Counted from the first letter of the stretch, positions 1 through 8,252 are shown. The stretch: 64,000 nt of DNA from Eubacteriales bacterium (GCA_030625815.1 DAOUQF010000002.1:1-64000); one strand, 5' to 3'. Notes: generated by a model not told the origin, from the letters alone. Numbers and translations are program-made.

Positions 1-1203
1 AAAGCGCCGATACAGCGTTTGGCGGACCGCGTGTCCGGAGTTTTTGTGCCGATCGTTATTGGGATTGCAATCGTCACGTTTTTCGCCCATCTAGGACTGG
101 GATTTGAAATGGAAACAGCGATATTGCGAGCGGTTGCGGTGCTGGTCATTGCCTGTCCGTGTTCGTTGGGGTTGGCAACACCGACCGCCATTATGGTGGG
201 AACGGGCCGGGGTGCAGAAAATGGCATTTTGATTCGAGGCGGTGAGCATTTGGAAGGTGCCCAAAAATTGGATACGCTGATCTTGGATAAAACAGGGACC
301 CTGACGTATGGGAAACCGGTGGTTACCGATTTTGAGTCGGGCGAATGGAAAGAGGAACGGTTTTTTGGACTTGTCGGAACCATTGAGGATCAATCCGAGC
401 ATCCTTTGGCAAGAGCCGTAGTGGAAAAAGCCAAAACCTATGGCGGTCAGTTTCAGTCCGTTGAGGAATTTCAAGCGATTCCGGGGAAAGGCGTTTCGGC
501 AAAAGTTTCTGGGAAAAAGATACAAATCGGGAAACCGAAATGGATGATGGAACTTGGTTTTGATCTTGTCCAAAGCGGTGAGGCGATCGCCTCCTTGGAA
601 GGGCAAGGGAAGACCGTAATGGTGGTAGCAGACGAGGAGTCTGTCATTGGATGGATTGCCGTTGCCGATACCTTGAAGGAGAGTTCCTTTGAAGCGGTGC
701 GACAATTGCAAGCGCAAGGGATTCGGGTTGTCATGTTGACAGGCGACAATGAAAGAACGGCGCATGCAATTGCGGCGCAAGCGGGGATCACGGAGGTGAT
801 TGCAGAAGTCTTGCCGGATCATAAAGCGGAAGCTGTTTCGAAATATCAAGCGCAAGGGAAAATTGTTGGAATGGTTGGCGATGGCATTAACGATGCGCCG
901 GCATTGGCGCAGGCAGACATTGGATTTGCCATGGGGACAGGTACAGATATTGCCATGGAGGCATCGGACATCACTTTGATGCGGGGCGATCTGCGAAACA
1001 TCAGCCTTGCTATCGGATTGAGCCGAACAACGATGAAAGTGATTAAGCAGAATTTGTTCTGGGCGTTTTTCTATAACACGGCAGGGATTCCGTTGGCAGC
1101 TCTCGGATTCTTGAATCCGATGTTGGCGGGCGCAGCCATGGCACTGTCCAGCGTATCTGTAGTCAGCAATTCGCTGCGATTAAAAGCGATGAAAATCAAA
1201 TAA
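1..1203 (+). CDS. copA: Copper-exporting P1B-type ATPase, C-terminal part (5' end outside window)
   Basis: The reading frame is open from base 1, so the gene begins before the window; about 400 residues are present. This is the catalytic and C-terminal membrane part of a P-type ATPase that pumps Cu(I) out of the cytoplasm at the expense of ATP. Visible in order: the intramembrane CPC metal motif (about residue 52) in helix 6, the phosphorylation motif DKTGT (about 96), the SEHP loop of P1B ATPases (about 134), TGDN, and GDGINDAP (about 293). The last two helices carry the YN and MxxSS residues typical of Cu(I) pumps. The gene is followed 15 bp later by copZ and then csoR, which supports copper as substrate. 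The N-terminal metal-binding domains and first helices are not visible. Confidence 0.95.
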   Translation, partial: KAPIQRLADRVSGVFVPIVIGIAIVTFFAHLGLGFEMETAILRAVAVLVIACPCSLGLATPTAIMVGTGRGAENGILIRGGEHLEGAQKLDTLILDKTGTLTYGKPVVTDFESGEWKEERFFGLVGTIEDQSEHPLARAVVEKAKTYGGQFQSVEEFQAIPGKGVSAKVSGKKIQIGKPKWMMELGFDLVQSGEAIASLEGQGKTVMVVADEESVIGWIAVADTLKESSFEAVRQLQAQGIRVVMLTGDNERTAHAIAAQAGITEVIAEVLPDHKAEAVSKYQAQGKIVGMVGDGINDAPALAQADIGFAMGTGTDIAMEASDITLMRGDLRNISLAIGLSRTTMKVIKQNLFWAFFYNTAGIPLAALGFLNPMLAGAAMALSSVSVVSNSLRLKAMKIK

Positions 1204-1218
1204 AAGGAGAATGATAAA

Positions 1219-1431
1219 ATGAAGATGAATTTAAAGGTAGAGGGAATGAGTTGTCAGCATTGTGTAATGGCGGTATCGAATGCATTGTTTCAATTGGAGG
1301 GGGTCGAGAATGTACAGATTCTGATGGATTCCAAGGCCGTTGAGGTAATGGGGGCTGGCATGTCGGAAGAGGCAATCAGGGATGCGATTTATGATGCGGG
1401 ATACGATGTTGTTGAAGTGGAAGTCGAATAA
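1219..1431 (+). CDS. copZ: Copper chaperone CopZ (HMA domain)
   Basis: A 70-residue single heavy-metal-associated domain. The metal-binding loop GMSCQHC lies near residue 10, the usual position for soluble Atx1/CopZ chaperones that hand Cu(I) to CopA. The start at ATG 1219 has an AAGGAG site about 9 bases upstream. It sits between copA and csoR, and its stop codon overlaps the csoR start by one base, so the three genes are translationally coupled. Confidence 0.93.
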   Translation: MKMNLKVEGMSCQHCVMAVSNALFQLEGVENVQILMDSKAVEVMGAGMSEEAIRDAIYDAGYDVVEVEVE

Positions 1432-1712
1432 TGGAACCCATTATTGAAATGAACGAGGAGAGAAAGCGTGCGATGCAGATGCTGAAGACGGCGCGAGGCC
1501 AGTTGGACGGGATCGTTCGAATGCTGGAGGACGGGCGGTATTGTGTGGACATATCCAATCAGATTTTGGCCGTGCAAGCCCTGTTGAAAAAAGCGGACCT
1601 TGAGATTCTGGATCAGCATATCCATCATTGTGTCAAGGATGCGATTCTAAACAACGATCAGGCTGAAGAGAAGATTGAAGAGGTTTTGCAATTGTTCAAA
1701 AGAGCAAGATAG
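1431..1712 (+). CDS. csoR: CsoR-family copper-sensing repressor
   Basis: A 93-residue all-helical DUF156/CsoR protein. The Cu(I)-binding triad is recognisable: C38, H63 and C67, with the 25- and 4-residue spacing found in B. subtilis CsoR. Family members bind the promoter of the cop operon and release it when Cu(I) is bound, so this protein probably controls its own operon. The promoter lies outside the window. The ATG overlaps the copZ stop codon (TAATG). The last in the operon; a strong terminator follows at once. Other DUF156 proteins sense Ni or formaldehyde, but the C-H-C set and neighbours favour copper. Confidence 0.93.
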   Translation: MEPIIEMNEERKRAMQMLKTARGQLDGIVRMLEDGRYCVDISNQILAVQALLKKADLEILDQHIHHCVKDAILNNDQAEEKIEEVLQLFKRAR

Positions 1713-1745
1713 AGCGCGGGACTTCCCGCGCTCTTTTGGTTTTTT
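1711..1745 (+). terminator. Rho-independent terminator of copA-copZ-csoR
   Basis: A perfect 10-bp G+C-rich stem (AGAGCGCGGG with its complement, loop ACTT) is followed by TTTTGG and a T-run. It overlaps the csoR stop codon. Confidence 0.9.
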
Positions 1746-2227
1746 TATTCGAAATCCTGCTGCTTGTCGAAAATCAATGTTTGAACCACTTTGCGAATGG
1801 TATCGGGTCGAAATCCTTTGGTGTACAGATGTTGCTGCAGGCTTCTCACCTGCGCGGGGAGTTCCTTTTGGGCTAAGCGTTGCATCTTTTTTTCGCCCCA
1901 ATAGAGGGCGTGCCGCTGATCCCGGCGGGGATCGTCGTGATGGAGCAAAGTTTCATCAATCAGCTGGGCGGCAAACTTTTTTTTGAAGAGCGTTTGTTTG
2001 ACGCGGATGGGGCCGTATTTTTTAAAGGTGAAGTATTCTTCGCAGAGGGCGTCGATCAATCGGGTGTCGTCGAGGTAGCGAAGCCGTTTTAAATCGCTGA
2101 TGGTGGCGTCAATCGATTCTTGCGAGTAGTTTTTCTTTTGCAGCTTTTCGAGCATTTCCTTTTCGCTGCTCATTTTTCTGGTTAAAGACCGCAGGGCGGT
2201 CTGCATACATGCTTTTTTTTCTTCCAT
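1745..2227 (-). CDS. recX: RecX-family regulator of RecA
   Basis: A 160-residue, highly charged helical protein resembling RecX, which binds RecA filaments and modulates recombination and SOS induction. Family features seen: the repeated three-helix pattern, with RYLDD followed by a stretch of the type YGPIRVKQTLFKK, and a second repeat near the C terminus (GFRPDTIRKVVQTL). The frame is open 22 codons further upstream, but the ATG at 2227 has a GGGGAGG site seven bases before it, so I chose that start. It is divergent from corA and convergent with csoR. RecX sequences diverge strongly; the family call is fairly firm, the function is inferred. Confidence 0.8.
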   Translation of the reverse strand: MEEKKACMQTALRSLTRKMSSEKEMLEKLQKKNYSQESIDATISDLKRLRYLDDTRLIDALCEEYFTFKKYGPIRVKQTLFKKKFAAQLIDETLLHHDDPRRDQRHALYWGEKKMQRLAQKELPAQVRSLQQHLYTKGFRPDTIRKVVQTLIFDKQQDFE

Positions 2228-2264
2228 TCGTTTTGTCCTCCCCGTACTTAGTATATCAAAAACC

Positions 2265-2293
2265 TTGCAAAAATCCTTCAAATCCCATAACAT
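2265..2293 (+). promoter_or_regulatory. Probable promoter for corA
   Basis: TTGCAA (2265-2270) and TAACAT (2288-2293) are separated by 17 bases, reading toward corA. The predicted transcript would begin near 2300 and have an unusually long leader of about 160 bases. Confidence 0.5.
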
Positions 2294-2299
2294 AGAAGG

Positions 2300-2459
2300 G
2301 AACTGAGTAACTATTGAAAGGAGTGTCAGAAGTCCATGGACGAAGGACCGAGTTTAGCCCGGAAGAACAACTTAACAACCGCCCAATGATTGCTGTGGAT
2401 GAACGACACGCTTCGCGAATTCCAGCTTAGGGTTGGAATTGAATAGCGAGGTGAGAACA
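2300..2459 (+). other. Long untranslated leader of corA, possibly structured
   Basis: The roughly 160-base leader has complementary segments that could close a multibranched structure: GTGTC (2323-2327) with GACAC (2405-2409), GTCC (2332-2335) with GGAC (2345-2348), and AATTCCA with TGGAATT (about 2418-2440) just before the ribosome-binding site. There is no T-run, so any control would more likely act on translation. I do not recognise the conserved core of the M-box magnesium riboswitch or another known class. Confidence 0.3.
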
Positions 2460-3392
2460 ATGGTAAACTTTTACAAAACTGTAGAAGGTCAATTGGTCGA
2501 ATTGGAAACCTATGAGGAGAAGGTGTGGATTAATATTACGAATCCCACGATGAAAGAGCTCCAATTGGTTCACCAATTTACAGGCGTCGATTTTGATTTT
2601 CTTAGAGGACCACTGGATGATGAAGAGAGTTCTCGTATTGAGCTGGAAAACGAAGAGGCATTTATCCTCGTCGATGTTCCCTATGAAGATGAGGACGAAA
2701 CAGGAATTGTTTATGATACGATTCCCCTTGGCATTATTCTAAAAGGAAAAGATGTAATCACAGTGTGTTTGCGTGAAACATCGGCCATTCAGATGTTTAT
2801 TGAGGGTCGAGTGAAGAATTTCTTCACATTTAAGCGCAATCGGTTTATTTTGCAGATGCTGTATCGCGTATCGGCAAGGTATTTGTATTATTTGAAGAAG
2901 ATCGACAAGAAATCCAGCGAGACGGAAAACAAGCTTCATCGTTCCATGAAGAACTCGGAATTGATTCATCTTTTGGATCTTGAAAAATCTTTGGTATATT
3001 TTTCCACATCATTGAAAGGCAATGAAGTCGTTTTGGAGAAGCTCTTGAAGATGAATGTGATTCGTTTTTATCCAGAAGACGAAGACCTTCTCGAGGACGT
3101 TATCATTGAGAACAAGCAGGCCATTGAGATGGCGACGATTTACAGCAATATCCTTTCTGGGATGATGGATGCCTTTGCATCGGTCATTTCCAATAATCTA
3201 AACATGGTAATGAAGACCTTGACTTCAATTACCGTCGTATTGTCAATACCAACCATGATTTACAGTTTTTTTGGGATGAATGTGCCCCTGCCTTGGATGA
3301 GAGACGTGAATGCATCCTGGATAATCTTGGTTATGTCCTTGTTTTTGGCTATTTTTGTTTATGTTTTATTGTCAAAACGGAAGATGTTTTGA
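2460..3392 (+). CDS. corA: CorA-family Mg2+/divalent metal transporter
   Basis: A 310-residue protein with a large acidic cytoplasmic N-terminal domain, a long helix, and two C-terminal membrane helices. The family signature GMN is present at the end of the first membrane helix (FFGMNVPLPW, near residue 280). CorA proteins form pentameric channels for Mg2+, sometimes Co2+, Ni2+ or Zn2+. The frame runs back to a TTG at 2433, but the ATG at 2460 has a GAGGTGAGA site at good spacing. It is transcribed alone: its own promoter lies upstream and a terminator overlaps its stop codon. The second helix is followed by a short basic tail, as usual. Confidence 0.92.
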   Translation: MVNFYKTVEGQLVELETYEEKVWINITNPTMKELQLVHQFTGVDFDFLRGPLDDEESSRIELENEEAFILVDVPYEDEDETGIVYDTIPLGIILKGKDVITVCLRETSAIQMFIEGRVKNFFTFKRNRFILQMLYRVSARYLYYLKKIDKKSSETENKLHRSMKNSELIHLLDLEKSLVYFSTSLKGNEVVLEKLLKMNVIRFYPEDEDLLEDVIIENKQAIEMATIYSNILSGMMDAFASVISNNLNMVMKTLTSITVVLSIPTMIYSFFGMNVPLPWMRDVNASWIILVMSLFLAIFVYVLLSKRKMF

Positions 3393-3418
3393 GCTTTCCA
3401 ATAGGAAAGCTCTTTAAT
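3390..3418 (+). terminator. Terminator of corA
   Basis: Nine-bp stem GAGCTTTCC / GGAAAGCTC (3391-3399 and 3404-3412) with an AATA loop, followed by TTTAATTT. It overlaps the corA stop codon. Confidence 0.8.
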
Positions 3419-3474
3419 TTACAAAAAATTTACACAAATTGCCCGAAAAACTGGCTTACAATTCCTTACGGCCA

Positions 3475-3503
3475 TTTAAAAATTCGGAAAATTATGATAT
3501 AAT
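3475..3503 (+). promoter_or_regulatory. Promoter of veg
   Basis: A perfect TATAAT at 3498-3503 lies 17 bases from a weak -35 (TTTAAA, 3475-3480). Two direct copies of TTTACA phased at 11 bases (3418 and 3429) lie further upstream and may be a regulator site. Confidence 0.6.
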
Positions 3504-3535
3504 GTTTATATTCCGAGTGAGAGCAGGTGATGCAA

Positions 3536-3775
3536 ATGGGAAAGTGTAACATCACAGATATTCGACAGCATTTGGAAGGACATGTAGGCAATAGGGTGCA
3601 AATAAGCGCCAACAAGGGTCGAAAACGAATCGTACTTCAAGAAGGCGTTCTCGAATCGACCTATCCATGTGTGTTTATGGTCCGTGTTAAAGAGGATCGA
3701 GGGAATTATGAGCACCAGGTAACTTACATGTACTCTGATGTACTGACAGAAGATGTAGTGATTGAATTCGTTTAA
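3536..3775 (+). CDS. veg: Veg family protein
   Basis: A 79-residue small beta-rich protein closely matching the pattern of Veg: an N-terminal ITDIRQHLEGHVGNRV segment, a basic NKGRKR loop, then ESTYPCVFMV and a YMYSDVLTEDVVI end. In B. subtilis veg is one of the most strongly transcribed genes and stimulates biofilm gene expression; its biochemical activity is unknown. Start choice: of GTG 3527, ATG 3530 and ATG 3536, only the last has a well-spaced AGGTG site and matches the family N terminus. As in Bacillus, it lies near ispE, though here the NhaC transporter is between them. Confidence 0.88.
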   Translation: MGKCNITDIRQHLEGHVGNRVQISANKGRKRIVLQEGVLESTYPCVFMVRVKEDRGNYEHQVTYMYSDVLTEDVVIEFV

Positions 3776-3796
3776 TTGCTGCAAACAGATTTCACA

Positions 3797-3822
3797 ATAA
3801 GCGCAGATTCTGCGCTTTTCTT
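3797..3822 (+). terminator. First terminator after veg
   Basis: Stem AAGCGCAG / CTGCGCTT (3799-3818, loop ATTs) followed by TTCTTTAT. Confidence 0.75.
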
Positions 3823-3827
3823 TATGT

Positions 3828-3850
3828 CCAGACAATTGTCTGGTTTTTTT
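3828..3850 (+). terminator. Second, tandem terminator after veg
   Basis: A perfect 16-base palindrome CCAGACAATTGTCTGG followed by seven T. Tandem terminators suit a strongly transcribed gene facing a convergent neighbour. Confidence 0.8.
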
Positions 3851-3861
3851 ATGCGAAAAAC

Positions 3862-3898
3862 AGGAAAATAAAAAGCGTGGCAAATTTCGCCACGCTTC
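3862..3898 (-). terminator. Terminator of the NhaC-family gene
   Basis: Nine-bp stem AAGCGTGGC / GCCACGCTT (3873-3881 and 3889-3897). On the minus strand it is followed by a T-rich tail (complement of AAAATAAAAA). Confidence 0.85.
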
Positions 3899-3930
3899 AA
3901 AGTGTTTTATTGATTCGATTGAAATGGAAA

Positions 3931-5469
3931 CTAGTTCTTTTCCAGATCCACTGATTTTCCGAAGAACTTTAAGATAAAGAATAAAGCGACAGTGCCCAAT
4001 GCCAAGGAGATCCAAGGAGAGAAGCCAAATCCAGACGGAATAAAGCCGACAAGGATGGCAACGCTGCCAACGGTTAAGGCGTAAGGCAACTGTGTCTTTA
4101 CGTGAGCCATGTGGTCACAGGCGCTAGCCATGGAGGACATAATCGTCGTATCGGATACCGGCGAGCAATGATCGCCTAATACGGCGCCCGTTAAAACCGA
4201 GCCTACTGCAGGAATCACAAGGGCTGCGCCGCCCATGGCAAAGCTAAGCGGGATGGCAATCGGCATAACAATGGAGTTCGTGCCCCAACTGGTGCCCGTT
4301 GAGAACGCCACGAGGGCGGAAACGATAAACAATAGGGTTGGAATGAATTGCGGTGCGATGACGCCGGTTGCTTTTTCAACCAAAAAGGTTTGCGTGCCCA
4401 ATTCACTATTAATGCCGCCCAATGTCCAGGCAAGGGTAAGGATGATGCAGGCAACGGTCATGGATTTGAAGCCGTCAACAAAGGCGTCTGTGACTTCCTT
4501 CAAGGTCAGCAAACGCTGAGCAAGGCTCATCACGCCTGCAACGGCAATTCCGCTAAAGGATGCCCAAAGGAGAACAACACTGGCGTCGGCATCGCCAAAG
4601 GCTTCTTGAATTGTTTTTCCTTCAAGTCCGCCGCCATTGGCATAAAGACCAAACAGGGTGACGCCAATTACGACAACGATGGGAAGCACGGCGTTGATCC
4701 AGCGGCGTTTTTCAGCTGGACCTTCAAATTCGTTGATGTCGCTCATCAATGGGCGCGCGTCATCAGCATGTACCTTTCCGGTTAGATAAACGCGGCGCTC
4801 CGCTTTCCACATGGGACCAAAGTCTTTGGCCAAGAGGATCATAAAGAAGACAAACGCAAGGCTCAACAGGGAGTAGAAGCGGTATGGAATAGTCTGTAAA
4901 AACAATTCGTAAGCCCCCATCTCCAAGCCGATATCCGCAATGCCGTCTCGAATCAAGCCGATCTCCATGCCGACCCAGGTTGAAACCAGGGCGATGGAAG
5001 AAACGGGAGCGGCGGTTGCATCGACGATATAGGCCAGTTTCTCGCGGGAAACCTTCATGCGATCAGTTATTGGACGCATGGTGTTTCCGACGATCAGAGA
5101 GTTTGCATAATCATCAAAGAAGATCAAAACACCCATCATCATGGTTGAAAACAAAGAAGATTTTGCATTCTTTGCGCGAGCGGAAACGGCGTCTGCAATT
5201 CCGCTGGTGCCGCCATTCTTTGATAAAATGCCGATGAGTCCACCAATAGAGAGACAGAAAACGAGGATTGCCAGGTTCCATTCGCTGTATAGCGCACCCA
5301 GGATATGGGTATCGAATACAGAGGTGAAGGCTGTGATCGGGTGAAAGCCCGTCAAGATCAGTGTGCCTGTGAAGATTGCAATAAAGAGTGAAAGAATGAC
5401 TTCATGCGTTAAAAACGCAAGAACGATTGCCACCACTGGTGGCAGGATGGATAACCAACCAAATTCCAT
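3931..5469 (-). CDS. NhaC-family Na+/H+ antiporter-type transporter, probable lysine transporter
   Basis: A 512-residue integral membrane protein with about 12 hydrophobic segments and the family motifs FFDDYANSLIVG, TSWGTN, and GDHCSPVSDTT near the C terminus. NhaC-family proteins are Na+/H+ or amino-acid/cation exchangers. A lysine riboswitch in the leader makes lysine uptake (the LysW type of comparative genomics) the most likely role. The open frame extends about 28 codons further upstream, but that part overlaps the riboswitch terminator; ATG 5469 has an AGGAGGT site and is the real start. Transport of lysine is inferred from the riboswitch, not from residues. Confidence 0.88.
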   Translation of the reverse strand: MEFGWLSILPPVVAIVLAFLTHEVILSLFIAIFTGTLILTGFHPITAFTSVFDTHILGALYSEWNLAILVFCLSIGGLIGILSKNGGTSGIADAVSARAKNAKSSLFSTMMMGVLIFFDDYANSLIVGNTMRPITDRMKVSREKLAYIVDATAAPVSSIALVSTWVGMEIGLIRDGIADIGLEMGAYELFLQTIPYRFYSLLSLAFVFFMILLAKDFGPMWKAERRVYLTGKVHADDARPLMSDINEFEGPAEKRRWINAVLPIVVVIGVTLFGLYANGGGLEGKTIQEAFGDADASVVLLWASFSGIAVAGVMSLAQRLLTLKEVTDAFVDGFKSMTVACIILTLAWTLGGINSELGTQTFLVEKATGVIAPQFIPTLLFIVSALVAFSTGTSWGTNSIVMPIAIPLSFAMGGAALVIPAVGSVLTGAVLGDHCSPVSDTTIMSSMASACDHMAHVKTQLPYALTVGSVAILVGFIPSGFGFSPWISLALGTVALFFILKFFGKSVDLEKN

Positions 5470-5513
5470 TTTTGTTACCTCCTGTAAATTATTGTACCCA
5501 TAACAAGGAGGGA

Positions 5514-5543
5514 CAAAAAAACGCCCAACGAAACGTTGGACGC
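5514..5543 (-). terminator. Expression-platform terminator of the lysine riboswitch
   Basis: On the minus strand the nine-position hairpin GCGTCCAACG / CGTTGGGCG (loop TTT) is followed by seven T. It lies between the riboswitch aptamer and the transporter's ribosome-binding site, as expected for lysine-induced premature termination. Confidence 0.85.
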
Positions 5544-5576
5544 AAAAATGCATAAATATGTCCTCGGATCCGCTCC

Positions 5577-5753
5577 TTGAGATAGCCCTCCATCAACACG
5601 CGAGCTTGTGTTGATGACAGTTCTGCATTTTTTAAATGCAGCCCCAGCAAAAAACCGTGGACGTTTTTGCTTCGGCGATTCACCCTTTTTTCCTTCTTCG
5701 TTGGCTTCCGGCCTCCAAAGGAATACTGATGAGAAACGCGACCTCTACCTCAA
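5577..5753 (-). ncRNA. Lysine riboswitch (L box)
   Basis: The minus strand carries the conserved L-box blocks in order: TTGAGGTAGAGGTCGCG (5' side of P1/P2), CATCAGTATT, GGTGAATCGCCGAAG, GCTGGGG, and a closing arm GGAGGGCTATCTCAA. P1 is a nine-bp helix between 5745-5753 and 5577-5585. The helix ATCAACAC / GTGTTGAT forms one of the peripheral arms. A transcription terminator follows, so lysine binding should switch off the transporter gene. Length and order fit the class; I could not run a covariance model. Confidence 0.93.
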
Positions 5754-5841
5754 CTCCGCAGAGATGAGGTGTTGCTAATATGGATTTCTGGTATACGGTA
5801 TCATGGTTTGATCCGTTCGTCAAGAAGAAAAGAAATCTTGG

Positions 5842-5870
5842 TTGCTTGATAGGGGATTTCCGATTACAAT
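5842..5870 (+). promoter_or_regulatory. Promoter of the ispE operon
   Basis: TTGCTT (5842-5847), a 17-base spacer, and TACAAT (5865-5870), with the ispE start 27 bases further on. It is divergent from the lysine-riboswitch transcript. Confidence 0.65.
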
Positions 5871-5897
5871 AGTACGTGGAGTAATAGGAGGGATAAA

Positions 5898-6776
5898 ATG
5901 CGAATGATACAAATCGCAGCACCCGCGAAAATCAATCTGTCGCTCGATGTAGTGAAGCGATTGCCAAATGGCTATCATGAAATGGATATGATGATGCAAG
6001 AGATTGAACTTGCGGATCAAATTCGATTGGAATATCGAGAACAAGGGATACACTTGACCTGCAATATTCCGGAACTTCCGGTTAATGATGAAAATATCGC
6101 CGTTCGCGCGGCAAAAGCCTTATTGCCCTATGGCAAAAAGGAGAAGGGCGTCGCCATTCATTTGGAAAAAATGATTCCCCATGGGGCTGGCCTTGGAGGC
6201 GGCAGCGCGGATGCGGCGGCTGTCTTGAAGGGATTGAACGAGTTGTGGGAGTTGAACCTTACCCAGCAGCAATTGATTCGGATTGGTGCCGTCATCGGCG
6301 CCGATGTTCCTTTCTGTATTTTTGGAGGAACGGCAAGGGCGAAAGGAATTGGGGAAAGGCTCAGACGGATTTCGGATCAGCCGAGTCTGCCCATTCTTTT
6401 GATCAACCCGGGCATCCACGTATCGACCAAAGAGGTGTTTGAAGCCTTGGACGCGAATCGGGTGATTCCTCATCCGGAAACGGAACTGGCGATTCGGGCA
6501 TGGAAAGAGCAGGATTTTGAAACCATGCGGAAGGCTGCAGGGAATCGTCTTCGCGAGGTTACGGTGCTCTGGCACCCGGAAATTCAAGAAATTGAAGAAA
6601 AGTTGATTCGAGGCGGGGCTGTTTTTGCGATGATGAGCGGGAGCGGACCTACGGTATTTGGCATTTATCGGACAGAAGAAGCGCGAGATCGCGCATTTGA
6701 ACAAGTAAAGGAGCAATATCCAATTGTGATCCGATCGAAAACGGCGAGAAGGAGAGATTTTTATGTTGAAGATTGA
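5898..6776 (+). CDS. ispE: 4-diphosphocytidyl-2-C-methyl-D-erythritol kinase
   Basis: A 292-residue GHMP kinase of the non-mevalonate (MEP) isoprenoid pathway; it phosphorylates CDP-methylerythritol at the 2-hydroxyl using ATP. Seen: N-terminal APAKINLSLDV, the YHEMDMMMQ substrate segment, the ATP-binding glycine-rich motif PHGAGLGGGSADAAA (near residue 95), and MMSGSGPTVFGI near the C terminus. Start at ATG 5898 with TAGGAGGG upstream. It overlaps the following GntR gene by 14 bases and heads a four-gene operon. Confidence 0.96.
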   Translation: MRMIQIAAPAKINLSLDVVKRLPNGYHEMDMMMQEIELADQIRLEYREQGIHLTCNIPELPVNDENIAVRAAKALLPYGKKEKGVAIHLEKMIPHGAGLGGGSADAAAVLKGLNELWELNLTQQQLIRIGAVIGADVPFCIFGGTARAKGIGERLRRISDQPSLPILLINPGIHVSTKEVFEALDANRVIPHPETELAIRAWKEQDFETMRKAAGNRLREVTVLWHPEIQEIEEKLIRGGAVFAMMSGSGPTVFGIYRTEEARDRAFEQVKEQYPIVIRSKTARRRDFYVED

Positions 6777-7440
6777 ACAATATCAGCCGTTGCGGGAAGT
6801 TGTATTTGAAAATATTCGATCGGCCATTCAGTCGGGCGAACTGCGCCCGGGAGAGCGGTTGATGGAGGTTCAGTTGGCGGAGTCGCTGGGTGTCAGTCGG
6901 ACACCGGTTCGAGAAGCGATTCGAAAACTGGAGAAGGCGGGACTTGTGACCATCAGCCCTAGAAGAGGGGTTTATGTGGCGGAAATTTCTTTGGAAGATA
7001 CAGAGAATATCTTGGAAATCCGTGGATGCCTAGAAGGGAAAGCGGCGGAATTGGCAGCGCTGAGAATCTCGAAAGAACAGCAACAAGCGCTTGAAACCTG
7101 CTTGCAAGCCTTTATCGTCCATATGGATAACAATCAGATGAAAGAAGCTTTGAAAGAGGATGTGCAGTTTCATCGCATTATTCGGCAGGCTTCAAGAAAT
7201 CAGCAATTGATTCAGATTTTGGAAGACTTGTCGGAACAGGTGAATCGCTTTCGCATGGTGTATTTGAAGGAGGCGGCAGAAGCGCCGTCCTTGCCGGAAG
7301 AGCACACGAAGGTTCTTCGCGCTTTGATCAATGGAAATCCGGAAGAGACGAGGCAAGCCATGGTAGCCCATATGGATTCGGTGAAATCCTTGATTCTAGT
7401 GGGCGCAAGACAATATGAGAAAATGAGGAATGAGGAATGA
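6763..7440 (+). CDS. GntR-family (FadR/FCD subfamily) transcriptional regulator
   Basis: A 225-residue regulator: a winged helix-turn-helix at about residues 10-75 (LAESLGVSRTPVREAIRKLE, then SPRRGVYV) and a C-terminal all-helical FCD ligand-binding domain from about residue 85. FCD regulators sense organic acids or metals through Asp/His residues; the effector cannot be told here. It starts inside ispE and overlaps murI by four bases (ATGA). In B. subtilis the gene after ispE is the regulator purR, so a regulator in this slot is usual although the family differs. Confidence 0.92.
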   Translation: MLKIEQYQPLREVVFENIRSAIQSGELRPGERLMEVQLAESLGVSRTPVREAIRKLEKAGLVTISPRRGVYVAEISLEDTENILEIRGCLEGKAAELAALRISKEQQQALETCLQAFIVHMDNNQMKEALKEDVQFHRIIRQASRNQQLIQILEDLSEQVNRFRMVYLKEAAEAPSLPEEHTKVLRALINGNPEETRQAMVAHMDSVKSLILVGARQYEKMRNEE

Positions 7441-8243
7441 ACAACCAAGCGATTGGGATCTTTGATTCCGGATTTGGTGGATTGACGGTACTAAAAGAAT
7501 TGAGAAAGGTGTTGCCCAAGGAAAATGTCATTTATTTTGGCGATACGGCTCGAATTCCCTATGGAACCAAGTCGAAGGAAACCATTATTAAATATTCCAA
7601 GCAAAATATTCGATTTTTAATGCGACATCATGTGAAGGCGATAGTTGTCGCCTGCAATACAGCCAGTGCGCTGGCGGTTCCAGAAGTTGCGAACTTGTTT
7701 GACATTCCTTTGGTTGGGGTTGTAGAGCCGGGGGCAAAGGGTGCCGTTCGGGAAAGCAAAAATGGGAAGATCGGTGTGATCGGAACCACGGGCACCGTGC
7801 GTTCCGGGGCTTATCAGAGTGCCATTCGGCGAATGCTGCCGGGAGCGGAAATCGAATCCATACCCTGTCCGCTTTTTGTGCAGATTGTGGAAGAAGGATG
7901 GCAGGATACGGAGATTGCACGATTAACGGCTGAGAAGTATTTGGCAGAAATGAAGGCTGCGAAAGTGGATGCCATGGTTATGGGATGCACCCATTATCCA
8001 ATTCTTGAAGCAACTCTTCGGAAGGTGATGGGGACCCAAGTTCAATTGGTCAACCCAGCGAAGGAAACTGCCTTGGCAGTTAAGGCGCAGCTTGCGGAAC
8101 AGGGACTGTTGTCGGACCGCGAGGGCTCGCCGGAATATCGATTCTTTGTGAGTGATGATCCAGAAAAATTCCGTGAAACGGGAAGCCGTATTGTTTCGCT
8201 TCCAATGAGTCATGTGAAAAAAGTCAGTATTGAGAATTACTAG
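7437..8243 (+). CDS. murI: Glutamate racemase
   Basis: A 268-residue enzyme that converts L- to D-glutamate for peptidoglycan. Both catalytic cysteines are present: C73 in VVACNTASA and C184 in MGCTHYP. The N-terminal IGIFDSGFGGLTVL and the YFGDTARIPYG segment are typical. Normal length. It overlaps the GntR regulator by four bases, so translation is coupled. Its stop codon is part of the ribosome-binding site of the next gene. Confidence 0.97.
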   Translation: MNNQAIGIFDSGFGGLTVLKELRKVLPKENVIYFGDTARIPYGTKSKETIIKYSKQNIRFLMRHHVKAIVVACNTASALAVPEVANLFDIPLVGVVEPGAKGAVRESKNGKIGVIGTTGTVRSGAYQSAIRRMLPGAEIESIPCPLFVQIVEEGWQDTEIARLTAEKYLAEMKAAKVDAMVMGCTHYPILEATLRKVMGTQVQLVNPAKETALAVKAQLAEQGLLSDREGSPEYRFFVSDDPEKFRETGSRIVSLPMSHVKKVSIENY

Positions 8244-8252
8244 GAGGACCCG

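Noticed and set aside
1675-2092. Plus-strand open frames over csoR end and recX
   Set aside because: They cross the csoR terminator and run antisense to recX.
2300-2459. M-box magnesium riboswitch upstream of corA
   Set aside because: Length and position fit, but the conserved M-box sequence blocks are not present.
4215-5344. Plus-strand open frames across the NhaC-family gene
   Set aside because: They are antisense shadows without ribosome-binding sites or recognisable domains.
5470-5553. Upstream extension of the NhaC-family frame
   Set aside because: It overlaps the riboswitch terminator; the AGGAGGT site points to ATG 5469.
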